Of a stretch of 64,000 bases of DNA, positions 54,574-64,000 are shown piece after piece; position 1 is the stretch's first letter; the number at the start of each line of letters is the position of its first letter. The DNA comes from Usnea hakonensis (lineage: Eukaryota > Ascomycota > Lecanoromycetes > Lecanorales > Parmeliaceae). The notes below the pieces were generated by a model. It saw only the letters and a program-made list of their open reading frames with translations. It searched no databases and had not been told where the DNA came from. The translations under genes were made by a program, and so were the position numbers. The stretch is from assembly GCA_013423325.1 (NCBI GenBank), contig BLJB01000109.1, forward strand, positions 32,917 through 96,916, written 5' to 3'.

Positions 54574-56627
54574 GGATATCATTGTGTTAATGTTCGCTCC
54601 TTCCATCTCATCCAAACGGTTTGGGCAGTTATGAAGAGTCCAGTATATTTCATTTGATTTTCCTTGGTTCGACTAGTTCGTAGAGCGAGGTTACGAGTTC
54701 ATAGAAGGACCCGGATTATTTTACGGGGCAAATGACCAATCTATACCCCAATCGATTGAATCCGGACCTATTTGTACTCTATAGATTCTTTTATACCCTT
54801 GAGGGCTATGTTCTAGTCATTCCACCGGCTACTGGAGGGTGATGGGTAAAAGCTTCTGGGACAGCTGGGTGCCCCGAAACCCCCTGTATAAATCAAAATG
54901 CTAGGTATCCAGTTGACCTTACTCTCCCCCTTTCCAGGGAGCTCGCCACCGAGCGACACTCCTTAAGAGTAAAAGAATGCTGATATATGCGCCCTTAAGG
55001 TGAGTTGAAAGAAATGTCTTGGGTTTCGTATTGTCTCTAGTGCCCCTAACCGATGTTTTTGAACCCTCTACAGGGTACGTAAGCGGATACATCTAAGAAG
55101 ATGTAGATGTATCCCGCCACGACGCAATCTCTTTGGGAATGATGACGGGATCATACCCCTTAAGGGTATGAAACAGTCTATAGGGTATGAAACGGTCCGC
55201 ATTCGACTACTTGGGCCACGGTTCAGTCAGTCATTCACTCGGTCCGTGCCACAGAATCTCGAGCGAAAAAATGCAAAAGGATGCGGCTGCGTGGGCGATC
55301 TTTTTGTTGAGAGAGAGAAAGGGGGGAGAGAGAAAGGCCTCTGCAACTTATTGATCGATGCACGATTTCACATAGAGGGGTGACGAGGGAGCGAAAGTAG
55401 AACTTCGAATAATTGAGATTCTATTGGCAAGGGTGGGCACGTGGAAGGAAGAGTCGATAGATTTTCGTATAAGCTTGATGCAAACATGAGGACGATCTAT
55501 TTCCTCCTTTCAAACATGTGCCAAGGCTTTGATAGAAGATGTCTTGGGTGTTGTTGAGGGAAAGGGAGGGTTTTGCAGACTTACTGTGACTGTACTGGAC
55601 CTGTGCATTCGTTCAACCCATCACAAGCCATTTACCTACCCAGGTGTGGGCTTGAAGAGAGGCATGCGATAGCAGCAAGTCAATAGATGGCATAGATTCC
55701 ACTACTACTGATGTGCTGTTGGTGCCAGGCTCGATAGACGTAACCGAATAGGGATGTTTTGCCCAACAAGGTCCTTAGCCTTCGAAAAGGTGAGGTCATA
55801 CTGCAAGTTGCATAATCAAGATTAAGTTATACCGCTATTTCTAGATTCTGGGCTTTCACTACAACATTGCCTTTCCAAACAAACAAGGCAATATACTTGA
55901 CGCGAACCATACTATTTATTAGATATATGCTTAAGAAGATCCTAGCCATACCTTAGTCTTTACGTGTCTGAGGTATGTACGCATCGGTCGTCTAGTAGTC
56001 AGCTCATGTTATACTGCAATGTATAAGCAATTGCGTGTAAAAGTAAAACCTTAACGGTACGGGCTACTTAGCTATTTTAGTGGCTTATACGACCTCTACT
56101 TATGCTACCCCTGTGACTGTTATTCCATACTTGTTGGTTAAGTGAGACCTTGCCCATCATCTACGGTCGTGTAGGTGATAGGATTTTAATTAACGTATAC
56201 GCCGCTGGAGCTAACCCTGGCTAATATACTGATTAAACCGCGGGAGATAATCATAAGAAGTAGCTATAGAGTATACATCGCGTTAAATTTCAGTACTTAT
56301 GCACTTGAAAAGACGTTTCCGATATCTCTCGATACTAGAAATCTAGACGCTTAGAAGTACGCGTAGGGAAAGAACTTGTTGGTCATAGGACTTAAGCCCC
56401 TACGCCACGTCACGGCCAAGCTTATATAGGGGATATATTGCGATTCTAGATAGTATAGATAGTGCGGAAACACGAACACAGTAGGGAGACCAACCCTAAG
56501 AAAAGTAATGAAGCAAAAGCAAGGACACAATCTGAGGTTTTCCTACAAGACCGACTTAAACATCCTAGCTACCGACCTGTGAGAAAGGATTAGAGCTTAG
56601 TTTGCCTCTCTCTTCGTCTTCTTCGTC
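54574..56627. other. AT-rich spacer, no gene
   Basis: About 2 kb hold no coding signal. Repeated GGGTATGAAAC words and a near-palindrome (CATACCCCTTAAGGGTATG, 55153-55171) occur, as does an AGAGAGAAAGG-type purine tract at 55308-55337. 55900-56500 is AT-rich with many TA steps, as in mutated repeat remnants. Confidence 0.5.
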
Positions 56628-57086
56628 TCAAGAACTTGCGGGCGGCGTGGAAGAAGTGACCAAAGTCGTTGGAGTCGGAGCGTTTGTTGTCTGGGACCCG
56701 GACGCAAATACGAGCGATCCGGTGACAACGTCGCTCATGGCTGGAACGTCATTAGAAGAAATGGCCGAAGCCGTTGGACTAACGGTATTTGCTGTCTGTG
56801 ACGACGCAAACGCGGGCGTGGAGACTGTGTCGTCAATGGCGGGAACGTCATTCATGACTGGAATATTGATGGTCTGGCCTACGTATAGAGCAGTGGCATC
56901 CGCACCTGGATTGGCGGCTTCGAGGGATTGGACACTCACCCCCTGTTCTTGTGCGATTTGCGAAAAGGCGTCGCCTTGTTGGACCTGAATCGTAGTAGCT
57001 GTGGCGGAAAAACATCGAGAAACGAGTGGAATTATGAATAGTAGACGTGCTGCCAGAGCACTGCTAGTAGTTAAAGAATTGCGCAT
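56628..57086 (-). CDS. Secreted single-LysM protein (putative LysM effector)
   Basis: This is a 152-aa single-exon product. Residues 1-28 form a signal peptide (MRNSLTTSSALAARLLFIIP...). Residues 32-76 form one LysM domain: TIQVQQGDAFSQIAQEQGVSV, then NPGADATALYVGQTINIP. These have the typical QxGD start, Asn-Pro after the first helix and the V-G-Q-x-I-x-I-P end. LysM domains bind chitin and other N-acetylglucosamine polymers; secreted fungal members can shield hyphae or hide chitin fragments from plant receptors. The C-terminal half is Ser/Thr/Ala-rich with an imperfect internal repeat (NDVPAIDDTVSTPAFASSQT and NDVPAMSDVVTGSLVFASGS). The domain lacks its own disulfide pair, which resembles the bacterial-type rather than the Cys-containing fungal LysM subgroup. 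Confidence 0.83.
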   Translation of the reverse strand: MRNSLTTSSALAARLLFIIPLVSRCFSATATTIQVQQGDAFSQIAQEQGVSVQSLEAANPGADATALYVGQTINIPVMNDVPAIDDTVSTPAFASSQTANTVSPTASAISSNDVPAMSDVVTGSLVFASGSQTTNAPTPTTLVTSSTPPASS

Positions 57087-58544
57087 CCTAACGTCAAGTA
57101 CGATTGAGGGTATGGAAAGGATGAAAGCGAAGCGGGGGCCGTGAGAGCAAATACCGAGAATTTGAAAGAAAGAAGGGGAATAATTTGCTACAAGGACGGG
57201 ATGATAACACTTATTTAGAGTGACAACTTCCCTCTCGACTCACATGGTTCGCAGGTCATCTTTTCTTTTTTCCTTGTTCAAGACTCAGGAGTATCTCTTT
57301 CGATATAAAGGGAATGAACTTTGCACTTAATAATAGACTGGACGAATCCGGGTTTCTTTGTCAACTAACCCTCGCTCTTTGTTCTGAGCTCATGTCATAG
57401 CGGGTTAGATAAGGAACTCTATCCCATCTTATCAAGGCTTTTAAATAAAGGTAAAAATACTAATTAACAAAGGAGCATTTGTTATCCGGGGAAAGAGATA
57501 TGGCAGGATTAGAGAAAGGATCAAACTAGGAACTAAAATTGGAAAAATAACAAGACGCGAGATGTTGTTTCTTTGATCACAGCCGCAGCCGACAGAGGCT
57601 TTCCAGCATATCCTATTAAGCAATGGGCTGACTCTAAGAGGTTCAATGCCCAAGCGCACAGCTGGTAGAAGATTATGAATGATAGGAAGTCTATGCACAA
57701 GTAGGTAATACGCGCCAGATAAAACCCATCGTGTAGCATACAACAGGCATCTCAAAGAGCAAAGCCCTCAATCGCAAGGATGGCCTTTATGGCGTTCGTT
57801 GCAACTATGAGTTCAAAGTCGTTTGTAGGTAATAATGTTCACTGACAAGATACCTCGAGAAGCGCATTGCACCCAGGGTCAAGCAACTTACAACCCTTAT
57901 CAAACTCCGCAGACGGCTACAAACTCAACTGCGGCAGTAATAATGATTTGACATATACCTGCATAAACCTGATCTTCGTACATATTAGGTGTAGCTAATT
58001 TTGAGGGAGTCGAATGGGATACGTTCTCAAAGTGAGTGTCTCGCGCGGGATGCGAGACTCTTATAATACCCCACTACAAGGCTCTTGAGACGCAAATTGT
58101 TATCGTGTAGTAGGAAGACACGCACATCGACTGGAGGGTTTGTGCGGATATATACCGCGAGTGCAAGTCTTACTCTACCCACGGCCCGTGGATGCTCTAC
58201 AACTTAGTGGTCCTCACATAGTCCGGTGAAGTTAAGATTGTGGCAGGGTCGTTATGTGACATACTCTGACTATGGAGATCATTTCTGTCATGGCGATACT
58301 GGAATAAAAAGTTCCGCTCTGGAAGTTCCCGGATCACGAGTATTGAGTGACGACAGGTATAGCTGGCTGCTATCTAGTGGTTTCGCATCGCTATTCGAGT
58401 TATAGAAGCCAAAATAAGTTACTGTTCCATCAAAGGATGTAGTAATTTGCATGCAACAGTATCGCACAGATCCGATTGTCTATTGAAGAGTCTTGAGTCC
58501 TGGAGAGCTCGTCTTTGATCATTGTGACAGTGTGCTGGTGTAAC
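57087..58544. other. Spacer, no gene recognised
   Basis: This is the upstream region of the LysM gene and the downstream region of a HET gene. A minus-strand frame 57755-57441 has hydrophobic patches but no family signature. Confidence 0.45.
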
Positions 58545-60344
58545 TCACACCAGTTGGATTCGTTGAAATTGATCTTCCTTCCCTGCAACGGCTTCTCCGT
58601 CCATTATGCCATTGATGTAGCATTGGCCGATCATGAGGTACGAGTCTCCTTGCTGGGATGGTCGGATAAGAACAGGGACAGGTGAGCCACGCATGAGGCT
58701 GACTATATCACCTGTTCGCGCAGCAAGTGGCACCCATCCTATGCAACCCTCTTGGGTTAAATAGAATCTACGGTGACGCGCCATGCTGGCCGCACTTCGG
58801 GGAACCTTCGGCCACTGACTGATACTTTCATATTCCCCATTCACATCATCAAATTGAATCGCTCCATCGATCCACTCTTTCCAAAACCTAACGTACTTTT
58901 CATCGTCGGGGGTAGCTCGATCTACTGTATTTTTCCTCTCTCCAATGAACGTTAACCACCAAGCATGCCAACGCTCTTGTTCGGATCTGTACAAGAGCGA
59001 TGATGAAGTCATTTCCATTGTTTCTCTGATTGTATTCTGCATCCACTTGATTTGTGGTTTGAAGCTCTCGTCGTCTTTCAGTCCAAGGCTTTCCGGCGCT
59101 GGCTCAGGAGATGTGACCTTCTGAAGACGGCTCAGACAAATAGCGTCCACGCTTAACGAATGATTCTTAATGGCCGTACAGATGTCCCAGCAAGACGCAC
59201 CCGCCGCGCGAAAACTATCCTTTCGTAGATTGATAGTCGCTGCCAAATTTTCGGAATACCGCCAATCTGGCACCCAAGACGGGCATTCCCTTAGACCAGG
59301 TTGGAAAGTACAACATCTAAAAATGTCAAGGCTTTTGTTCTGGCGAATAACGTGGGCAGCAAATTCTTCATATAGGTGGTTAACGGCAATTTCATACGTC
59401 GGTGTAAACGGAAGTGGGTTTGCATCAGAGGCGAGAGCAATCAAACCGTATATCTTGTCTCTTGGATCAGTAGCTAGACGCTCTCTGACGCCTTCGACAA
59501 GTTCGAACAGCGAAGTTTCGGCGCTTTGCTGTGACAAGGGATTTGTCGTAGAAATTAGAGCTATATCGAGTACAGCACATTGTGCTGCACGTATTTTCAG
59601 CCAACTCCAGTGTGCGGTGTGAACCAAGGTCAAACAGAAAATGCGTAAGTGTCTAAATTTGATGTTCAACGACCCTTTTGTTAAAGTAGCTTCAACAGCG
59701 CAGGCAATTTCCTGGTATGTCCATACTCTCGAGAACCAGCTCTTTGCGAACAAATCAGTCACGGCAACTTGATCTTCATCACATCCCATTGCCCAAATAT
59801 CTACGGAGTCAGCCATTATACCATCTAAACCTTTTTTCCGCGCGTGCTTAACCATGCGTCTAATGAATTGAAAGGCCAAACGATCAGATGGCGACTCAAG
59901 ACCAAGCCAGACGAGTACACGCTTCGACTCGGAATAGATTCTCCGCATCAGGACAATTTGCTGAGATCGCTCTTGGTTATTCGCTTGATCAATACAAATT
60001 GCATCGACCCATAATGTTATCATTTCATCGGCTTTCCGATAGCGGTTGAGAGCTTCCCACAGGTTCTCTGTGACTTGAATGAAGCCTGCAGCACTGTATA
60101 TCTTGTGCGTAAAAACAGGAGGACCCCAAGCGTATGATATGGCGTGATAGATGTCGCCAGCTCCGAGTCTTTTCTCTTGTAATCGAAAATGAATTTCGCT
60201 ATTGGCGTATCCAGGTAGAATTTCCAGGACTCTGATATTTGTAGGTGCGCCGAGGGGTAGATAGTGATAGGGAGCCGGTTCAGGAGTTTGCTGACCGTCG
60301 CCGTCTTCCAGCGGGAGATTTGCAGGCTTAGCGCTCTCTTCCAT
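58545..60344 (-). CDS. HET-domain (heterokaryon incompatibility) protein
   Basis: This is an intact single-exon product of 599 aa. The HET domain covers about residues 66-215: YHAISYAWG (66-74), LWVDAICIDQANNQER (111-126), MRRIYSESKRVLVWLG (133-148) and WFSRVWTYQEIA (203-214). Downstream are TDPRDKIYGLIALA, CPSWVPDWRY and a C-terminal segment with ARTGDIVSLMRGSPVPVLIRP, all standard for fungal HET proteins of the 6/7-like long type. The N-terminal 30 residues are acidic and Pro-rich. The role is cytosolic self/non-self recognition leading to regulated cell death, or a related immune-like function. The promoter side (60540-60690) has an unusual palindrome cluster. Confidence 0.93.
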   Translation of the reverse strand: MEESAKPANLPLEDGDGQQTPEPAPYHYLPLGAPTNIRVLEILPGYANSEIHFRLQEKRLGAGDIYHAISYAWGPPVFTHKIYSAAGFIQVTENLWEALNRYRKADEMITLWVDAICIDQANNQERSQQIVLMRRIYSESKRVLVWLGLESPSDRLAFQFIRRMVKHARKKGLDGIMADSVDIWAMGCDEDQVAVTDLFAKSWFSRVWTYQEIACAVEATLTKGSLNIKFRHLRIFCLTLVHTAHWSWLKIRAAQCAVLDIALISTTNPLSQQSAETSLFELVEGVRERLATDPRDKIYGLIALASDANPLPFTPTYEIAVNHLYEEFAAHVIRQNKSLDIFRCCTFQPGLRECPSWVPDWRYSENLAATINLRKDSFRAAGASCWDICTAIKNHSLSVDAICLSRLQKVTSPEPAPESLGLKDDESFKPQIKWMQNTIRETMEMTSSSLLYRSEQERWHAWWLTFIGERKNTVDRATPDDEKYVRFWKEWIDGAIQFDDVNGEYESISQWPKVPRSAASMARHRRFYLTQEGCIGWVPLAARTGDIVSLMRGSPVPVLIRPSQQGDSYLMIGQCYINGIMDGEAVAGKEDQFQRIQLV

Positions 60345-60900
60345 ACCGTCACAGATTCAGACTGTGTCTAGAGCTTAACAGCCAGGTATTATGAGATGTT
60401 ATAAGGAAAAAGCGGGGGGATGACAACTCGCGAGATGGTCAACGCTGATAAGAAATCTATTCGGCCTCGCCAGCAGTCAGCATTTTGGGCTCAAACGAAG
60501 GTGGGATGACGAATGTGGCTGTGCATCCCTCCATCGCGACTTGGCAGGATTTGCCAACAACAGGGTTCCCGATGGTTGGACCATGGACCGTGGACTATTA
60601 GTCTGGACTGGTCCATTGGACCGGTCCAGTAGACGGTTTGCATATACAGTAAACGGTCTATGGACTGGTCCATATAGCTGGACTATTAGTCCACTGTTCC
60701 TGATATTTCATGTTTGGTGGACGATTTTTAGCATGAATATTTGAGAATAGCAGGCGTACTTTGAGTAGCAACACGAAAAAAAGTCTACTCCACCATTCAA
60801 CACTAACTATTATCCATAACTATTACACCATTTTGAGCATGCTAATTTCACCCCAGCGACGTTTTTAGAAGATACTTTTTAGAACTATATACTATAATTC
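60345..60900. other. Intergenic region between two HET genes
   Basis: There is no gene. It contains a palindrome cluster (listed separately), and 60770-60900 is AT-rich. Confidence 0.5.
60572..60704. repeat. Cluster of GGACC/GGTCC palindromes upstream of a HET gene
   Basis: TGGACTGGTCCA occurs twice (near 60604 and 60660). It stands beside TTGGACCATGGACC, TTGGACCGGTCCAG and two copies of TGGACTATTAGTC in about 130 bp. The block lies 230-360 bp upstream of the HET start codon. It could be a regulator-binding array or the relic of a small repetitive element. Confidence 0.7.
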
Positions 60901-62646
60901 TTACATACTTCGTTTATACCCACACCACTCCGCCAGATCAAGGTATACATTCCATACCACCTTCTCCTCAAACATTCCCCTACTGATTCGCAAATCTCCT
61001 AGTATCGGAACCCGGACATCCAATCCGTTGATGCGATCGCCTTTCAATGCCCACAGTCCCGCATGATGGTCCACTTCCGTAGCAAGCTTATTACGCACTG
61101 TGCTCCAGGCACCTGTATCAAACGAACTGCGCCGGTGGATACCCCGAACGTTTTTAGTCCCATGGCTACGCAAGCCTTTGCTATCTACGATGAAGCATAC
61201 GGGGTTGAACCAGAAGTCGAAACCCAGTATTATAAGTTTGATCTCAAGGCGGTAGGCACTTATATCGATTGCGCCCATGCTACCGAAGATTCCTGGTTCC
61301 ATGGTCATTATACAGGTGCCCGAGTCCCAGTTGAATGCAGAGACATGAAGGTTCTCTTTGAAAGTCCTGTACTCCCATTTGTATCCAGAGCGACTGACTT
61401 CGAAGGTCTTATCGGTTACGATTTGGAACCCGTTGATACGGTCGTCTAGGTTTGGGGTGTTGAAGGTGCTCAAATCTTGACGTACATTTATATCAATCTT
61501 TTCGACGGGCTGTGATTCGGTAGGGAAAATCTGGCTTCGCGCTCCTTGGACCACTTGGCCCGAAGATCGTGGCATCCATGTGGAGGCTGACAGCTGCACG
61601 AATGTTTTACCTTCGTGCTCGACACGGGCAAATTGATCGTCTTCGTGCAGTCTTCGCAGGAAGATCCCGAGTCGAAAATGTTCGAATGGTATCGCCTCTT
61701 TTAGCAATGATGCATCCACGCAATCTAGGCGCACAAGGTAAGTATCCGTAGTATATGGAGTGGCGAGGAGCTTGATCGAAAGGCCACGGTTGGTCATGGA
61801 GAATGGCGCCCGTGCCGCTCGCATGCCAACAGCTTTGACCGAATGACAATTCTTGAACGCTTTGGATTTGTCTGCCAGCAGACCTGGCTGCGGGGAGCGG
61901 TAAATGGACCATGCGAAGATGGTATGGTCGTCGGAGTGTTTGATGATTTCTTCTTGAAGACGAAGAAACGCTTTTTCCCCTCCCTCGCCGTAGAGTAAAG
62001 GTATGTTGACGTCAAAGATCCCAAGCAGACAATACGCCATATCTTCCTTGCGCGTTGTTTTCCTTATGGACGCCCAGGACATTCGCTGCGCGACAGAACG
62101 ACTTTCTAGAGGGTCTTTTCCACTGAGTATATCCTCGTCTATGCCAGTCGCTTTTGTCAGGACACTGCCAAGGGTCTGCTTCGTCCCTAGAACGTTCCAA
62201 TTGCAATTGTAGAATCTAAGGTTCGGCGGAGCGAGTAGTTCTTGTAGGGTCCAACCCCGGGCAAACCAAACGCTATCCATCATTTGCTGTTTCACCGCAT
62301 TTTCGTCCGACCCATCGCCCGGAACATCCAAAAGATATGCGTAGCAGACTGCTGAAGCTTGATACCACCGATACATGGAGTTGATAGCTTCGCTAAGCTC
62401 GGCACTGCTTTCCTTATTGATGCAGCAGGTATCTATCCAAATATACTCTTGCTTATCTTTTAAAGCTAGCTCGCACGACTGCCGTATTTTTGCAAAACCT
62501 TTCAACTTGGTCGCCACAGCTAGGTTCTGCATATCGCGAAAGCTGACTTCCTCATTCTCCCATCTATGGGAGAGGATTGCGTAACTAATATTCCTATTTT
62601 CCCATACTTCCTCGAGTTGGAGAGTATGAGCGTTTATCAACCACAT
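60901..62646 (-). CDS. HET-domain protein of the HET-E/HET-D-like subtype
   Basis: The frame is open from 62685, but the typical start of this subtype is MWLINAHTLQLEEVW at 62646. That gives 581 aa in a single exon. Motifs are YAILSHRW (22-29), the central KIRQSCELA, YIWIDTCCINK (68-78), SEAINSMYRWYQ (85-96), WFARGWTLQELLAP (127-140) and RMSWASIRKTTRKEDMAYCLLGIF with IPLLYGEG. The rest (about 330 residues) is beta-rich and has no NACHT or WD40 repeats, unlike full HET-E. It is therefore the HET-only form common in ascomycetes. The expected role is as an execution or recognition component in incompatibility or NLR-like death pathways. Codon use and frame are clean. Confidence 0.93.
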   Translation of the reverse strand: MWLINAHTLQLEEVWENRNISYAILSHRWENEEVSFRDMQNLAVATKLKGFAKIRQSCELALKDKQEYIWIDTCCINKESSAELSEAINSMYRWYQASAVCYAYLLDVPGDGSDENAVKQQMMDSVWFARGWTLQELLAPPNLRFYNCNWNVLGTKQTLGSVLTKATGIDEDILSGKDPLESRSVAQRMSWASIRKTTRKEDMAYCLLGIFDVNIPLLYGEGGEKAFLRLQEEIIKHSDDHTIFAWSIYRSPQPGLLADKSKAFKNCHSVKAVGMRAARAPFSMTNRGLSIKLLATPYTTDTYLVRLDCVDASLLKEAIPFEHFRLGIFLRRLHEDDQFARVEHEGKTFVQLSASTWMPRSSGQVVQGARSQIFPTESQPVEKIDINVRQDLSTFNTPNLDDRINGFQIVTDKTFEVSRSGYKWEYRTFKENLHVSAFNWDSGTCIMTMEPGIFGSMGAIDISAYRLEIKLIILGFDFWFNPVCFIVDSKGLRSHGTKNVRGIHRRSSFDTGAWSTVRNKLATEVDHHAGLWALKGDRINGLDVRVPILGDLRISRGMFEEKVVWNVYLDLAEWCGYKRSM

Positions 62647-63540
62647 CGTGACGAAAGGTACAAGAATACGGAAGCCTTGGAACAATCCCCAATTTCATAT
62701 TAGATCATTCTGCTTAGGAGATCAAAGGCTAGGTATAGAGCAAAAGTATACACAGTGTGTCTTCTACTAGTAACATTTGTGATCTTCTCAGAAAGGTCAA
62801 AACATTGCAAGAGAGAGAGCTGAGCTAGTCTCACTTAAGCCTTAGGCGCTCCGTAAATCGCTTAGCTAGAATCCTTCCGCAATCACGGCGGAGATAATGG
62901 CCGTGCAGAGACAAAGTCAACGAAATGATCGCAAATGAGGTCGGTCGACTTCAGAGCGCAGAAAAAAGTCTGATCGACTGCGGGACCAGTAGTCCCTCTA
63001 TCGAGGAGAACCTCGTTATTATTTTCAAGCGGCGCTTTGGGGTTGCTTCCGCCATCTATCATGGAGAGCACTATTGTTTGTTACGTTCTAATTACAAAGT
63101 CACTACGTAGCCTTTTAATAGTAGTAGAAATCGTGCAAATCCGCAAAGTCCGATAATTTGCCGAATCGAAACTAATTTTAATGCGCTAGCCGCATGTAGC
63201 TAGGCTGGCTTCTAGTAGTGCTTATGGTACTGGTGAGGAGAAGGAGGAGAAGTCCATTATTACTATAATAGTTATTATAGTAGCTACTATCTGTTTCGTT
63301 ATTCCTTCTTAACGACCTTTTCCTTAGCTATAATAGCCTTTTTCTTTTCAAATCGTGGAACTAATAGCTACGAGTCTCGTCGTCTTCTTCTGGTGAGAAA
63401 AGTAGTGTTAAGGGCTACAATCTCGTTATCTTTAAGACGGTTTCTTCTTCTACTTGCGGAGGTCTCTCCTCGAGACTCGGTAAGAACGGTAGGGTAAGCG
63501 AGAGATAGTCGTAATATCTCCTTATAAAGATAGGTATCTA
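62647..63540. other. AT-rich spacer
   Basis: No gene is seen. TAGTAG/TAATAG triplets and TTATTATAATAG-like tracts are common at 63220-63310. A minus-strand frame near 63370-63660 reads through arginine-rich low-complexity sequence (RRRRRDS) and an NN gap, so it is not accepted. Confidence 0.5.
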
Positions 63541-64000
63541 TTAGAGGGCCCGAGGGGTTAGGGTTAGAGGGCGATTCCGGGTGGGCGAGCACCAAAACCG
63601 GTGGATTCAGCGGCGCTCCCTTCGGCGGCGTTCCTCGGCGGGCNNCTCGGCGGGCCCGTGAGGAAAATCGCAAATGTTAAGATCCAGGATTAGGAAAGCG
63701 AGGCCGGCAAAGACGATGGCGTTGTCCGTTTCTCCATATCTCGTCCGGTACCGTCGCCGTCGACGATCGATAGCGATATCGGCATCGCGGCACACGCTCG
63801 AGGACCCTAGCGGGAGCTAATCCCCACACCCCGCCGCTGCTTAAACCCTTAGTAACCAATCAGACGGTCGGCTCGGATTGACGCGCGAGGCTAAAACTTT
63901 TAGCTCGGAGCGTCAACTCGAGCGAGAGGATTCATTGGTACAGCGGTCCCCCTTAGTCAGAGGGTATCAATCCGGGGGCGACGTTCGATTGGCCCGGTTC
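63541..64000. other. GC-rich block with assembly gap at the right edge
   Basis: Composition shifts sharply to GC-rich at about 63550. The block starts near GGGGTTAGGGTTAGAGGG (63554-63571) and contains NN at 63644-63645 flanked by the direct repeat CTCGGCGGGC. CCAATCAG and GATTGGC (inverted CCAAT-type words) occur near 63857 and 63987. It may be the edge of a repeat family or transposon, or a promoter of a gene to the right; not enough is visible to decide. Confidence 0.5.

Noticed and set aside
1..64000. CRISPR arrays, bacterial operons, rRNA genes
   Set aside because: The sequence is eukaryotic with spliceosomal introns; no spaced identical repeats or rRNA core motifs were seen.

Overview
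This window is nuclear DNA of a filamentous ascomycete (Pezizomycotina; a leotiomycete would fit, but the sequence does not prove the class). The evidence is short 50-130 nt introns with GT...AG ends and CTRAY-like branch sites, pyrimidine-rich leaders, a fungal Zn2Cys6 regulator, HET-domain genes, a LysM secreted protein, 14-helix drug:H+ antiporters and TTAGGG-type motifs. Gene density is low. Intact genes alternate with long gene-free stretches and an unusual number of decayed genes.

Layout. 0-6 kb: 5' part of a DHA2 MFS transporter that runs off the left edge (-), a GIY-YIG domain protein (-) and a five-exon O-methyltransferase (-). The transporter and methyltransferase could belong to the flank of a secondary-metabolite locus. 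7.8-10 kb: two related small secreted proteins (+). 14-22 kb: a secreted protein (+), a possible small membrane protein (+), an isochorismatase-like gene with one in-frame stop (+) and a secreted protein (-) whose intron holds 49 consecutive C. 23-27 kb: an aminoglycoside-phosphotransferase-like pseudogene (+), a RING/coiled-coil protein (+) and a third member of the small secreted family, broken by one stop (-). 28-33 kb: a Zn2Cys6 transcription factor followed by a nine-exon DHA2 MFS transporter (+,+), a plausible regulator/efflux pair. 33.6-38.4 kb: a secreted SMP-30-like beta-propeller (-), a crotonase C-terminal remnant (+) and a secreted double-psi-barrel-like protein (+). 38.5-43 kb: a 2OG-Fe(II) oxygenase pseudogene with several frameshifts (-) and a zinc-finger protein with a decapeptide repeat (+). 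45.7-51.5 kb: a five-exon secreted protein (-) and a BBE-type FAD oxidase gene with a frameshift (+). 52-62.7 kb: a broken HET gene (+), a LysM secreted protein (-) and two intact HET-domain genes of different subtypes (-,-). 62.7-64 kb: AT-rich spacer changing abruptly to GC-rich sequence with an assembly gap (NN).

The themes are secretion (about nine predicted secreted products, several effector-like), small-molecule export and modification, and non-self recognition (HET). Exon structures were worked out by hand from splice signals, frame continuity and recalled family features. No database search was run. Family names given without a visible catalytic motif are inference.
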